Shown here piece after piece: positions 1-11,027 of a stretch of 64,000 nucleotides of DNA; position 1 is the first letter of the stretch, and every line of letters starts with the position of its first letter. The position numbers and the translations under genes are program-made. Source of the stretch: Gonatopus flavifemur (Eukaryota; Arthropoda; Insecta; Hymenoptera; Dryinidae). The DNA lies in the NCBI GenBank assembly GCA_018340375.1, contig JAFFJZ010000030.1, forward strand, positions 1,612,001 through 1,676,000, read 5' to 3'. The notes below the pieces were generated by a model. That model saw only the letters and a list, made by a program, of their open reading frames with translations, was not told the origin of the DNA and did not search any database.

Positions 1-1389
1 CAATAATATTGTTCTCATAGTGTTGAGAATATTTTCTAACTCAGTACTACTCGTGGCGATTATAGCTATGTCATCCGCGAATCTCAACATACTTATATTT
101 TCTCCCTGAATCTGTAATTTCCATTGAATTTCCTCCTTCACTTCGTTCATTGCTTCTTCTATATATAAATTGAAAATCAGTGGCGATAATGAGCATCCTT
201 GTCTCACCCCTCTTCTTATTTGTGCTTCCCCTTCCTGACCCTTTATGTCTATTATTGCACTTCGATTCTTATATGATTCATATATTATTCTTCTATCTTT
301 ATAATTTATTCCCACCTTCTTCAGGATCGCAAACATCTTCTCCCAGTCCACATTATCGAAAGCCTTTTGTATATCTACAAAACCTATGTACACAGATTTC
401 TTCAGCGCTATCCTTTTCTCTATTACTGCCCTGAGTGCTAAAATTGCTTCTCGCGTTCCCCTATTTTTTCTAAAACCAAACTGATCTTCTGCCAATCTAC
501 TCTCTATTCTATTTTTCACCCTCCTGTATATAATTTTGGTCAGTATTTTCGAAACATGTGAAGTTAAACTGATCGTTCTGTAGTTCTCGCATTTGTCTGC
601 CCCTTGTTTTTTTCGGGATAGCGACAATTTTATTCTTTTGGAAATCTTCCGGTACTTCTCCTTTTTCGTACATATCTCTAATCAATTCAAACAGTGCGTC
701 ACGAGTTCCTTCACTGGAGGCTTTTATAAGGTCCGCACTTATGCCATCTATGCCTGGCGCTTTATTATTTTTCAATTCTTTCAAAGCCTTGTCGAATTCT
801 GATCTCAATATCGAATCTCCCAATTCTTCCTCATCTACATCCTCCTCCTTCTCTAAAAGTGCTATATCATCGTTTCCTCTATACAAGTCTTTCAGATGAT
901 TGATCCACTGTTCTGTTTCTCTTCCGTTTTTATCAATTGTCGTCCTAGAGAGTTTCAAATCTTATTGCTTCTAGATTTCATCTGTCCGAAAAATCTTTTA
1001 ATAATCCTATATGCTTCATCTATTTTTCCTAAATGCAATCTTATTCCCATTTCCTGACATTTCTCTTCTAACCACTGTTCTCTCGCTTTCCTTGATTCTC
1101 TTATTATTTTATTTCTCAATGATTTGTATCGTTGCTGGCCTTCTCGGCTATCATTATTCTTGTATTTTCTTCTTTCATTTATCAATTCTAAAATTTCTCC
1201 CGTTATCCATGGGTTTTTAGGTTCTACTCCATTATTCTTCAAAATCTTATCCGCACATTCTCTTATATTCCCCTTCATCTTCGTCCATCTCCTCTCTATT
1301 CCCAAGTCTTTCTCTTTTTGATCTCCCAATTTTTCATCCAAAATTTCCTCGAATGCCTCATGGGTTTGTTTTTGCTTGAGGTTCTTCAA
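1..1389 (-). pseudogene. Truncated non-LTR retrotransposon ORF2: linker and reverse transcriptase
   Basis: Minus-strand remnant of a LINE polyprotein. The part at 955-1389 is the linker between endonuclease and RT (motif NPWITGEI). The part at about 509-958 holds the RT N-terminus (NNKAPGIDGISADLIKA). At 1-508 the RT continues in another frame with NYRTISLTSHVSKIL, GFVDIQKAFDNVDW, GVRQGCSLSPLIFNLYIEEA and the catalytic block LRFADDIAI near 60-90. Frameshifts near 955 and 575 break the frame, so it is dead. The C-terminal side runs off the window edge and the endonuclease is absent. The motifs suggest an RTE/CR1-like endonuclease-RT; the clade is uncertain. Confidence 0.85.
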
Positions 1390-1600
1390 ACTTATGAAAT
1401 AAGTTGGAATTTCGTAATGTCCCTAGCTTACGAACAAGAATAGTAATTCATCAAATTTCTGTCAATATAGTAGTCACTTCCCAGTAATCACTAAAAATCA
1501 CCAGCGATTGTCAAATTGAATCTATTCCAGGTCAATTTAGGTTCCTTACAGACCAAGTTCACCGAATCACCATGGAAAAATCGATTCTTTTTGAAATGAG

Positions 1601-1682
1601 GTGACAGAAGAATCGATTCCTCGATTATTCGTGGGCGAAAGGTGACAGAAGAATCGATTCCTCGATTATTCGTGGGCGAAAG
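1601..1682. repeat. 41-bp tandem duplication in an AATCGATT-rich stretch
   Basis: A 41-bp unit beginning GTGACAGAAGAATCGATTCC occurs twice in tandem (1601-1641 and 1642-1682) with no difference that I can see. Variants of AATCGATTCTTT flank it at about 1578 and 1697. Around 1880-1975 there is a separate cluster of AGATCT/AGATCC words. Nothing coding is evident at 1390-1998. Confidence 0.8.
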
Positions 1683-2006
1683 AATCAGGAAATAATCGAT
1701 TCTTTTTCACTGAGACAAATCGGTTCTGAAAGAATCGAATCAGAATCGTGCCTCACTACTCTCAATAGTTTATGAATACGTAATATACAATGGCATATCG
1801 TTATTAACCGATGTAACAGTTATTCTGGAACACGTAACTATGTTTTCCCTTTCACGTAACTACCCGGGGAAAAAAATTGGATTTATTCAGATCTCATCAG
1901 ATCTAAGTAGATCCGAATTTTGGTTCATAAGATTAGACTCAGATCTGGTTGGATCTGTGTAGAACTCGTTAGATCTGAATTGAAGATCACATTTAAGGGG
2001 CTATAC

Positions 2007-2169
2007 CAGTGATGCCAGAAAGGACCGTGTGAACGCAAAAATCATCACCTCTACTCTACAAACTTTGAAAGCTTTGTATGCGTATGATTACACCTATACG
2101 GAAGTTCCATTGTACGGAACAGTGGAGGGGCTGATGTTTCCGTCCACGCGATATTTTCTGGCATCACTG
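2007..2169. mobile_element. hAT-type MITE (163 bp) with 8-bp target duplication
   Basis: Terminal inverted repeats CAGTGATGCCAGAA at 2007-2020 and TTCTGGCATCACTG at 2156-2169 are perfect. They are flanked by the direct repeat GGCTATAC (1999-2006 and 2170-2177). An 8-bp TSD and a CAGTG-type terminus are hallmarks of hAT elements. There is no coding capacity, so it is a non-autonomous copy mobilised in trans. Confidence 0.88.
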
Positions 2170-2177
2170 GGCTATAC

Positions 2178-3381
2178 CACTGTGACACTTTAAAAAAACT
2201 CGATTTTTTTACCTTTTTCAACAGTTTGTACCCTTGAGAATATCCTGTCAGAATTCCAAGACCGTATCTCAAATATTATCCGAATGCCAGCCTGCTGGAG
2301 AGCAAATGGTTGCCTCTCAAATATACACACACAAAAATTACTTGTTGTAGTTACCACAATTTGGAATGAAATTTGTGACAGAGACAATTTTGGAGTGTAA
2401 TTTACTGCAATTCACATTGAATGTGCTCTAATTTAGTTGAAATCACCACATTTTGTTTGGAATATTAATAGAAAGCGTCCCGAAGTGTGAATCGATAGTG
2501 CAATCTTTGAACGAGTTTTTCTCGAAATGGGATTTTTCAAATTTGCTGCCATCATAACTCGAAGAGCAATCAACCGATTGACTTGAAATTTTAACTGAGT
2601 GATCTCGGGTGTATTTCTTCTACGGTGAACCACGATCTTTTTGATTGGATAATAATTGTCGATTTGACATCGGACAAACGACCATTTTTTAGGCAAAAAG
2701 AATCCCATAAGGAAAGAGTTCTATCGCTTAATAATGATGCAACATTAAAATTCCGTATACAGAAATCTCATTCAGCACGATAGAGAAAATGTATCGTTTT
2801 CAACCGTTCTATATTAAGCAGAGGTGGAAAATTGAACAGGTTTCAATGGAATTGATTGATAACTGATCAGAACTTTGAACACTCTCGAAGGGTTTTGCTC
2901 GAAAATTCCTATCAGGAACATCTCATATTTGGAACAGACATTTCAATGCTATTTTTCCGGGATTTTTGAACCCGAGAACGATGATAATATCAACAAATTC
3001 ATTCTACCAAACCTCTTCCTCCACCTCCTTCATTTTAGTAAAAGTGGTCGACAAGTATTCTTCCAACGGTCTTGTAAATATCATCAGGGAAATCCCGTTC
3101 CGTTATATTTGCACAAACCATTACTGTATTACAGCAACGTGTTTTTCCCCCAACCTCGCATTGAAAAAGACATAGCATTTCTTCTTCCTGTTCTTTCTTC
3201 GCTCAACAAATTCGTTTCAACCACCTGAAAAGGTCAAAAAGTGAAGAGGCTTTCAAGTCTACAACATGCTCATCCTCAAAGTCCTCCCTCATCCTCTTAT
3301 CCTCTCCTCCCAATTGAGAGAAGTCATATGAATTGGAGTATAATAAATTAAGAAAGAATCCACTGTTATATGTAGCTGTTT
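2178..3381. other. No gene recognised; AT-rich intergenic
   Basis: I see no domain-bearing frame and no clear repeat boundary. Short reading frames occur on both strands but lack recognisable motifs. Confidence 0.5.
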
Positions 3382-3648
3382 ACACGGAAAAAAAGAAACA
3401 GTTGCAGCAACTACTTAAATAGTCGATTTTCGACCATTTACTCAAGTAGTTGCTGCAGTTACTTAGTAGTCAGGACAAGTAATTCGATAGTTGCACTAAC
3501 TAACGTAAATACCTGAGGTATTTTGAATTAGTTGAGACAGCTAATGTGTTACTTTTCCTGACTACCAAGTGGCTGCAGCAACTACTTAAGTGGATGGTCG
3601 AAAATCGACCATTTGAGTAGTTGCTGCAACTATTCTTTTTTTCTGTGT
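3382..3648. mobile_element. MITE with ACACGG/ACACAG termini and about 55-bp inverted repeats
   Basis: The left arm starts ACACGGAAAAAAAGAA and continues through GTTGCAGCAACTACTTAAAT to a GGTCGATTTTCGACC-like block. The right end is the reverse complement over about 55 bp with a few mismatches, ending CTTTTTTTCTGTGT. It is 267 bp long and noncoding. The same terminal word recurs on unrelated MITEs in this window. Confidence 0.85.
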
Positions 3649-3692
3649 ATCAGTTGAATAACCATTGATCGATTTTCTTGTGTAGTACAACA

Positions 3693-3832
3693 ATTCAGTG
3701 CCGTCTTTACAAATTCTTCTCCTTCTTCAATCGACGTGTAACAAAGGACAGCGTATGGGCAACTACCCACCAGCTGTCCAATGTTACACGTCAATTGAAG
3801 AAGGAAGAAGAATTTGTGAAGACTGCACTGCA
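3693..3832. repeat. Imperfect long inverted repeat (hairpin, arms about 60 bp)
   Basis: The left arm (CTTCAATCGACGTGTAAC at about 3727) pairs with the right arm (GTTACACGTCAATTGAAG at about 3783), and complementarity extends outward to CAGTGCCGTCTTTACA / TGTGAAGACTGCACTG. It lies about 45 bp right of the preceding MITE. Boundaries and family are not clear. Confidence 0.7.
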
Positions 3833-3918
3833 ACAATTAGAAACTGACATATTTTGTTCAATTATACAGGTGGAAAAAGGAAGAAAAATATGAATATAAT
3901 AAACGTGTAGAAATATAT

Positions 3919-5042
3919 ACAGGGTGGCGCAAAAGTCTGGAAACACCCCCATAACTTTTGAACGGGGCATGATAATTGGAATCGAATTTCTTTCGAATTG
4001 AGAGAGGGGTCAAGAGCTATCTCAACGGGGGACTTTGAGTTCCCCAGCCCTGTAGGGGACGATGAGAGGGGAAGGGGAGCCAAAATCTCAAATGAGACGG
4101 GAGGGCTTGTGATACGTCATTGGATAGGGTTTTCCAACTCAAATCCAGCGGTTTTTTGTTTTCCGAAATCGGATCATTTTTCGCTGAGTTATGATAATTT
4201 TGATACTCAGATGTGGCAAAGTCTGGAAACACCCCCTTAACTTTCGAACGGGGCATGATAATTGGATCAAATTTTTTTCGAATCGGAGGTTATTTCTATA
4301 CCAATCTTGGCATTACCCAGAATCAACGGCGTGGACGAGTCGGGAATCTGATTCCTTGTGTGTGTGTGTGTGTGTGTGTGGGTGGTTGTATGTGATTGTG
4401 GGTGGTTGTATGTGATTGTGGGTGTGTGTGTGCGTGCACTTGTGTGGTTGTGCGTGGGCGTCGGTGTGTGTGGGTATGAGTGATTATGTGTGGGCCGCAC
4501 AGGCCCATACGACCGTACCATCCACTCACCTTCACACACACACAACCACACACACCTACACCCACACTCACCTCCCCACACATATACACACACATGCACA
4601 CACACACAAGGAATGAGGTCCCCATCACGCCCACGCCGTTGATCTGGGTGATGCGAAGATTGGGATAAGAAAACCTCCGATTAACGAAAAATTTGATGCA
4701 ATTATCATGCCCCGTTCAAAAGTTATGGGGGTGTTTCCAGACTTTGCCACATCGGAGTATTAAAATTACAATAACTCAGTGAAAAATGATCCGATTCCGG
4801 AAAACAAAAAACCGCCGGATTTGAGTTGGAAAACCCTATCGAATGACGTATCACAAGCCCTCCCGTCTCATTTGAGATTTTGGCCCCCCTTCCCCTCTTA
4901 TCGTCCCCCACAGGGCTGGGGAACTCAAAGCCCCCCGTTAAGATAGCCCTCGACCTCTCCTTCAATCCAAAGAAGATTTGATCCAATTATCATGCCCCGT
5001 TCAAAAGTTATGGGGGTGTTTCCAGACTTTTGCGCCACCCTG
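3919..5042. mobile_element. 1.12-kb foldback element with TA target site and nested inverted repeats
   Basis: The termini are CAGGGTGGCGCAAAAGTCTG at 3919 and its inverse ending CGCCACCCTG at 5042, flanked by TA (3917-3918, 5043-5044), as expected for Tc1/mariner/IS630-type insertion. Each arm is about 300-400 bp. A second inner pair of the same terminal motif (TGGCAAAGTCTGGAAACACC) occurs at 4213 and, inverted, at about 4698-4750. The centre has GT-rich sequence at 4355-4480 and AC-rich sequence at 4535-4610 that can pair with each other. Frames crossing it (for example 4323-4634) are low-complexity artefacts. No transposase is encoded. Confidence 0.88.
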
Positions 5043-6105
5043 TAGATAATGAAAAGAAGAATTGGTATTATTTTCCGCGTGAATCTCCGAACGACAAATA
5101 GATTGCTATACAATTCCCTTGATTCTCTCGATCCTGTTAACCCTTTGCTTCTGAGAAGAAGAAAATGATAAAGAGGAAAAAATAAATGGTTCATACCTCT
5201 ACCACCAGCTGCACGACCTCTCTCTTCACAAATCATTGGGGTAAAGACGAACAAAAAGCCACCTTCACCGTCTTCAAATCAACCGACCCTCGGTGGATGT
5301 CGTATGCTCTGAGGGAACTTCACGAGTACGATAGTTTCATCCTTCACACGAATCTTATAGAAGATCGATTTTGAAGGATAAATGGAATGATCGGCCTCTC
5401 TCTTCTCCTCCCCACCCATTGAATTGAATCCCGCGGAGTATCTACTTGGAGCTTTAAAGCTTCAATTTAAAAATCCTCTGATGCACCAGGTTGCAGCTCT
5501 CAAGCCCTTGTCGCATCTTTTTCATGTTCCAAGGCGAAATAATCGCCCGGTAGAATTTGGCTAGTTTTCAATAGACCGAGAAATGGACTGCATAATCAAA
5601 ACTTGGAATAGCAAAACTTGATTTTGCTGGGTATCTTTTGCTGAAGCAGCAAATTTTTTGCTGTGACAATCTATTTGCTATCATAGCAATATGGTTCACC
5701 ACGACAGCGATTTTTTAACTGTGGTGATAAAAAATGTCGACTCCACCAGAAAAATTTATTTGCCATTTTGTATAAAATATTGGAAATTTTGTTAGTTCAG
5801 CGAAAATTTGCTGTTAATCATGTTTGTCTCTCAGTAATCCAGTTAGCTGTGGAGACAAATTTTCAGCTAATTCACACAAAAATTTGCTATTCTATATTTA
5901 ATACTTCGATTGACTACGTTGGCAATTTTTTTTCGCGTAGAAAAGAAACAAAAGCAAAGAAAATGAATCAGTTTCAGTTGGATCTTTTTTTTCGGAAACA
6001 GATCTATACTTCACTGTCATTTTCGGTGAAAGATCTTAGTTCACAATTATGGACTCTCTTTCTGCGAAAAAAACGCTTTCATCCGCAATTAGAACTTCTC
6101 TAAGC
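5043..6105. other. No confirmed gene; weak coding-like signal at 5160-5480
   Basis: On the minus strand a frame open from about 5455 to about 5060, with one TGA near 5290, has mixed protein-like composition (for example RVKDETIVLVKFPQ). The plus strand also has a 62-codon frame at 5186-5374. I cannot match either to a family, so this may be a degenerate exon or chance. At 5590-5900 the sequence is rich in TTTGCT/AGCAAA words suggestive of an old MITE, but I cannot set its ends. Confidence 0.3.
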
Positions 6106-6376
6106 ACTGTAAAAAATCTGTATAAAATTATACAAATATGTTAATATAGGGGTGCAACTTTCCAGTAGGAATTATGGTGGAATTCCACCAAAAACTATTG
6201 AATACATTTACCAATTTGTGTGATTTTGTTCCAATCTTGCTATTCTTTATGGTGGATTCTACAAAAATTATAATCATCTAATGATTGTTGGTGAAATCTT
6301 ACCAAGATTTCTACTGGAAAGTTGAATACATTTTCGCATTTACATATTCGTGTGATTTTATACTGCACGCTGCAAA
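6106..6376. mobile_element. MITE (about 270 bp), TIR with TATAAAATTATAC / GTGATTTTATA
   Basis: The outer arms align as CTGTATAAAATTATACAAATATG (split across 6115-6140) against the inverse of CATATTCGTGTGATTTTATACTG at about 6343-6365. An inner inverted pair CAACTTTCCAGTAG / CTACTGGAAAGTTG lies at about 6153 and 6320. It is noncoding. Confidence 0.65.
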
Positions 6377-6611
6377 AAAAATATTGAAGCCAACTCCGTA
6401 AGCCTTTGGATACGGCCAATTCCGCCGCAGGATTGAGTCAACTGAAAATCGATTGAAGTGAACCTCCGGTCAATCATTCCAATCGACATTCAGTTGACTG
6501 AAGCGCGCGGCGAAATTCGCCGTGTCCAAACCCTTATGGACTTGTGCTATTTTCTGAGTGTGATTTTTCAACAGTCTGGAAACGATCCGTATTTGCAATT
6601 ATTAAAAAAAT

Positions 6612-6821
6612 ACACTGAGAGGAATTTGGATAGTCACATCAACTATTTGAGGACAACTATTCACATTTAGTATTAACAACTATATAAATAGTTATGGTAA
6701 CTTGTTTATAGTCATGGAAACTATTTATGTAGTTGCATTCACTATAAGAAGGGTTGGAAAAATCATAACTGAATAGTTATCCTCTCACATGGTCGCCATG
6801 ACTATAGATTTCTCTGAGTGT
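6612..6821. mobile_element. MITE (210 bp) with ACACTGAGAG / CTCTGAGTGT termini
   Basis: The left end ACACTGAGAGGAATTTGGAT and the right end (ATAGATTTCTCTGAGTGT) are inverted copies with few mismatches. The interior is rich in ACTATTTA/TAAATAGTTA words. No coding capacity. Confidence 0.72.
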
Positions 6822-6857
6822 TGTTTTTTGCAGTCTGAAAATTTTGTCAAAATTCGT

Positions 6858-7090
6858 TCACGGAGAGGAGAATATAATAATGGTTACCAGACAAAGTATA
6901 GTAATCGAAGGACATAATTCATGACGATGTCAAATACTATACATCTATCAGTGTTCAGCAGAAATATAGTAACTGTTACGAGAGTTATAATGAATTGTCA
7001 TATACCGACTGTCATTTATCGTCATAATGAATCATATCCTCCGATTCCTATATTTGTATGAAAATGGTTACCATATTTTTTTCTCCGTGT
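6858..7090. mobile_element. MITE (about 233 bp) with CACGGAGA / TCTCCGTGT termini
   Basis: The left arm from CACGGAGAGGAGAATATAAT pairs over about 70 bp with the right arm ending ATATTTTTTTCTCCGTGT. The shared inner block ATGGTTACC is inverted as GGTAACCAT. It sits immediately upstream of the intact mariner. Confidence 0.78.
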
Positions 7091-7124
7091 TGAAACAATT
7101 GATAGCAAATTACTGGCTCATATA

Positions 7125-8418
7125 CGAGGGTGGATTGATAAGTTTCCGGCCTGACCAAGAGATGACGCCACTAGGCCTACCTTGAGGTGGCGTTCTATAT
7201 TACCATCCTTAGATAGCTTGTAGCTATAGTTTCAGTCCGATCGCCATGTTAGTTTAGTTTTGAGAGCACGCTGACCAAGACGCCTCTATGTTTTTCGTAA
7301 GAATGGAAAAGCTGGAAAATCGTGCTGTCATCAAATACTTTTATTTGAAGGGGTTAACGCCGAAGGAAATCAAAGAAGAGATGGACTCAACACTGGGGAC
7401 ATCCTCCCCATCATATTCAACCGTTAAGCAGTGGGTTTCCGAGTTTAAAAAGGGTCGTGTGAGCACCTCTGATGAGCCTCGCTCAGGACGCCCCATTGAG
7501 GTCACAACTCCAGATATGATCGGAAAAATCCATCAAATAGTGCTGAAAGATGGCAGATTAAAAGTTCGTGAGATAGCTGAGACCTGTAAGATGTCATATG
7601 AACGTGTACGAAATATTTTGCACCAACATTTGTATATGGAAAAGCTCTGTGCAAGATGGGTGCCGCGTTTGCTAACAGTCGACCGAAAATTGATTCGAAA
7701 GAACATTTCTACCGCCAATTTGGCGTTGTATAAGCGTAATCCAAGCGAATTTTTGCGTCGATTCGTAACCGTTGACGAAACTTGGGTCCACCACTACACT
7801 CCTGAAACCAAAGAACAGTCTAAACAGTGGATTGGACCAGGGGAACCAACTCCAAAGAAGGCAAAAACAATTTTTTCGGCGAACAAGGTTATGGCTACTG
7901 TTTTTTGGGATGCAAGAGGTATTATATACATTGATTACCTTGAAAAGGGTAAAACTATCACTGGTCAATACTACGCAGACTTATTGCAACGTTTGAGCCA
8001 CGAAGTGAAAATTAAACGACCTCATCTGGCGAAGAAAAAAATCTTGTTTCATCACGATAACGCACCAGCGCACACGTCAATCGTTGCGATGGCTAAAATC
8101 AACGATCTGAAGTTTGAATTAATGCCGCACCCTCCCTACTCTCCAGACCTAGCCCCGAGTGACTATTATCTGTTTCCTAACCTCAAAAAATGGCTTGGCG
8201 GTAAGAGATTTGCGGACAATGAAGAAGTAATCGAAGCTGTAAATGGGTATTTTGAGGAGCTTGACGAATCAGTCTATAGAGATGGCATTACTAGACTAGA
8301 ACACCGCTATGAGAAATGTATCAGCCTTGGAGGAGATTATGTTGAGAAATAAAAAAAAAAAAATTCTTAAAAACGTTGTTTTTCTTGGTCAGGCCGGAAA
8401 CTTATCAATCCACCCTCG
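7125..8418 (+). mobile_element. Complete mariner transposon, perfect 36-bp TIRs, TA target duplication
   Basis: The TIR at 7125-7160 starts CGAGGGTGGATTGATAAGTT and is the exact inverse of 8383-8418. TA flanks both ends (7123-7124, 8419-8420). Its length of 1294 bp is typical of mariner. One uninterrupted transposase lies inside, with an A-rich stretch after the stop. Identical TIRs and an open frame suggest a recent insertion and possible autonomy. Confidence 0.95.
7303..8352 (+). CDS. Mariner transposase (DD34D), apparently intact
   Basis: It catalyses cut-and-paste transposition by binding the flanking TIRs, cleaving, and inserting at TA. The 349-residue length is normal for mariner. I chose the ATG at 7303 (MEKLENRAV...), matching typical mariner starts; an in-frame ATG lies 15 bp upstream at 7288. 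N-terminal helix-turn-helix regions span about residues 1-110, with the linker motif WVPRLLTVD at about 119-127. The catalytic Asp residues are D158 ([10 protein letters not shown]), D252 (FHHDNAPAH) and D287 ([10 protein letters not shown]), with 34 residues between the last two. Wording resembles the irritans subfamily; that subfamily call is inference. I see no stop or frameshift. The stop is TAA at 8350-8352. Confidence 0.95.
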   Translation: MEKLENRAVIKYFYLKGLTPKEIKEEMDSTLGTSSPSYSTVKQWVSEFKKGRVSTSDEPRSGRPIEVTTPDMIGKIHQIVLKDGRLKVREIAETCKMSYERVRNILHQHLYMEKLCARWVPRLLTVDRKLIRKNISTANLALYKRNPSEFLRRFVTVDETWVHHYTPETKEQSKQWIGPGEPTPKKAKTIFSANKVMATVFWDARGIIYIDYLEKGKTITGQYYADLLQRLSHEVKIKRPHLAKKKILFHHDNAPAHTSIVAMAKINDLKFELMPHPPYSPDLAPSDYYLFPNLKKWLGGKRFADNEEVIEAVNGYFEELDESVYRDGITRLEHRYEKCISLGGDYVEK

Positions 8419-8420
8419 TA

Positions 8421-9007
8421 ATATCATGACTGCGTTTGAGAATTATCGCCTCAATATTGAGCCTTTATTATTCGATATTATGATTGAATCTTCAGAGTAT
8501 ATTTTTTGTATATTTCAACTATAAAAAGAATTTTTTTGAGGTAACATCGGGGATTGCAACAAATTTACTGAGCCATTTCATGGGCATCTCGCCGCTGCAA
8601 TTTACATTCGGCGAAAAAAAACCCGCTTGTAATTCTTGACTGAAACAAATGTCACGTCCAGGGATTTCGCTAGAAGGAAAATTCCTTTCTCTGACACGAA
8701 TCAGGATTGGAATTCATGAGAATTTCTTCACTGATTCTAATGGATTGATTGTTGATTAATGGACCGGGAGAAATGGAAAGTGAGGGAAATTATAGAAGAA
8801 AATTTCAAATTAGAAGATTACAATGTTAATTCATTTTAAAACTGCAATTTCTTTGACATTATAAATTTGACACATTTTCATACGTATCGCCGGAATATTT
8901 AATCGATAATATTCCTTTTCTCTCTCTAGATGAGAATTTAACAGAATTTATTTCTTCAATACTTGACTCACTATACAGAGTACCATAATTTTTACAAGTA
9001 TTACAAT
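8421..9007. other. No feature recognised
   Basis: AT-rich sequence between the mariner and a short minus-strand frame. No repeats or motifs seen. Confidence 0.5.
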
Positions 9008-9382
9008 CTAGAAATTCTTGACCAATTTTGATACAATCAATACATTGTTCAGGTAATGAGTGAGTTTTGACTGATAAACTGAATTATCAATGGTTTCATT
9101 TATAGAATCATTTTTTATCTGAGGTTTCGGATTTCCTGTTGAAAGTTCTTTATATTCTTCTAATAACGCGGTATATTTCTCGGTTTGTCTCCTAATTCCC
9201 TTTCTAATAGAGTATAAGGCCTTTTCCCCTCGTTTATCTCCTTCGGTGTTAATCTTCTTTCGTTTGCGCAATCTGGCGTTTTTAATAATTTGTTGTTTTT
9301 TTAATATCTGTTCGATCGTTCGCGTCACTAGACAGAAGAAATTTGGAGAGAGGTAAGAAAAACGATATTCAAGAATAGACAA
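9008..9382 (-). CDS. Hypothetical Lys-rich frame, 124 codons, unrecognised
   Basis: The open frame is rich in Lys, Arg and Glu in its middle (for example KNARLRKRKKINTEGDKR) and might be a basic helical segment. I do not recognise a family. There are no flanking splice sites or promoter I would trust. It may be a fragment of a transposon ORF or a chance frame in AT-rich DNA. Confidence 0.2.
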   Translation of the reverse strand: MSILEYRFSYLSPNFFCLVTRTIEQILKKQQIIKNARLRKRKKINTEGDKRGEKALYSIRKGIRRQTEKYTALLEEYKELSTGNPKPQIKNDSINETIDNSVYQSKLTHYLNNVLIVSKLVKNF

Positions 9383-9705
9383 GAGTTGGATTTAAGTAAT
9401 TAAGGGGATATCTAATGTGATTATATAATCAGCTCAATTCAATCTGATATCAAGATATAGGTTAGGAGAGTTTGAGTGTGGGTTGGCATATTATTTCAGT
9501 TGGAAGGAAAATAACAATAGAAGTGAACGTGAGATTAAGCGTCTAACGCACAAAATCTCGTCAGAGTAGATTTGAAATAAAAGACACGAGATATAGTGTC
9601 TATCGCATAGTATCTCGTTTGGAAAAAAAATGAGAAAAGATTTTGAGATTAAGTGTCCAACACAAAATCTCGTTAGAGTAGATTTGAAATAAGAGACACG
9701 AGATA

Positions 9706-11027
9706 CGAGGTGTGTTCAAAAAGTAAGGTGACTTTGTATTTTTAAGAAAAAATATTTATTTATTCATCAATATTTATGTTGTCCCCTTCAAAGTAATCCC
9801 CCTCAGATACAATACACTTATGCCAACGGTTTTTCCAATCCTCAAAGCACTTCTCATAAGCACTTTTCGGTATAGCCTTGAGCTCTTCCAGCGATGCAGT
9901 CTTTATCTCTTCAAGCGTTGCAAATCTCCGTCCTTTCATAGGTCTCTTTAGTTTTGGGAACAAGAAAAAATCACATGGGGCCAAATCCGGTGAATATGGT
10001 AGCTGAGGCATGATTGTGGTGTTGTTTTTGGCCAAAAAATCTCTCACAAGCAAAGATGAGTGGGCAGGGGCATTATCGTGATGCAAAAGCCATGAATTAT
10101 TTTCCCACAATTCTGGACGTTTTCTTCGTATTGCTTCTCACAAACGGCACATAACTCCAAGATAATACTGTTTATTGACCGTACGACCATATGGTGAGAA
10201 CTCCTGATGCACCACGCCATGGTAATCGAAGAAAACAGTGAGCAAAACTTTGACATTTGATCGAACTTGGCGTGCTTTTTTCGGTCTTGGCTCATCTGGG
10301 GTCTTCCATTGGGACGATTGGACTTTGGTTTCGACATCATAACCATATACCCATGATTCGTCACCAGTTATGACCCTTTTGAGTGAATCTGGATCGTCGT
10401 TGACGTCATTCAACAGTTCTTGAGCGATGCTCATGCGACGGTTCTTTTGGTCAAAATTTAGCAATTTCGGAACAAACTTCGCTGACACACGTCTCATGCC
10501 CAAAACGTTAGAAAAAATTTCATGGCACGAGCCAAGCGATAAACCAACATCCTCAGCAACTTCTCTGATAGTGATTCGATGATTTTCCAAAACAATTTTC
10601 TTCACTGCTTGAACGTTTTCATCAGTTGTTGACGTGCCTGGGCGTCCAGAGCGAGGCTCGTCATTGGCATCTCCCCGGCCATCTTGGAAGAGTTTGTACC
10701 ACTTGTAAACATTTTTTTTACTCAGAACAGTTTCACCGTATGCTACTGTCAACATTCAAAGTGTTTCGGGGCACTTTATTTTATTTTTTACACAAAATTT
10801 GATGCAAATCCTGTGATCCATATTTTTCGATAGCAAGAAATCGCCGAGCACGCAAAACACTTATAACCTTCACGCCTCTCACAACCAAACAAAAAATGCT
10901 GTACACTTGAAACTCGGTCCAGATGTTCGGGAAGAGTGTGCCAACATAACAAAACAAAAAAATCGATAATCGAAAGTACGTTGCCCGCGAAATTTGAAAA
11001 GTCACCTTACTTTTTGAACACACCTCG
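9706..11027 (-). mobile_element. Second mariner transposon, inactivated, inserted in the hairpin array
   Basis: Perfect 30-bp TIRs begin CGAGGTGTGTTCAAAAAGTA at 9706 and end inverted at 11027. TA flanks lie at 9704-9705 and 11028-11029. Removing the element and one TA restores a regular hairpin unit of the surrounding array, so the array is older. Its length of 1322 bp is typical. TIRs and protein differ from the mariner at 7.1 kb, so it is a separate lineage. Confidence 0.93.
9760..10821 (-). pseudogene. Mariner transposase with two nonsense codons
   Basis: A single frame runs from the ATG at 10821 to the stop at 9760 (354 codons) and is broken only by TGA at 10756-10758 and TGA near 10136-10138. 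No frameshift is needed. The catalytic motifs remain: [20 protein letters not shown] and SPDLAPCDFFLFP, with 34 residues between the last two Asp. The HTH half carries [11 protein letters not shown]. The C-terminus ends SEGDYFEGDN. Without suppression of the stops it makes no transposase. Confidence 0.92.

Noticed and set aside
4267..4668. Long frames on both strands rich in His/Thr or Cys/Val
   Set aside because: They are translations of GT and AC tracts in the centre of the foldback element, not genes.
5186..5374. 62-codon plus-strand frame and its minus-strand counterpart as a host gene
   Set aside because: Both strands look weakly protein-like, a stop breaks the minus frame, and no splice sites or family match support either.
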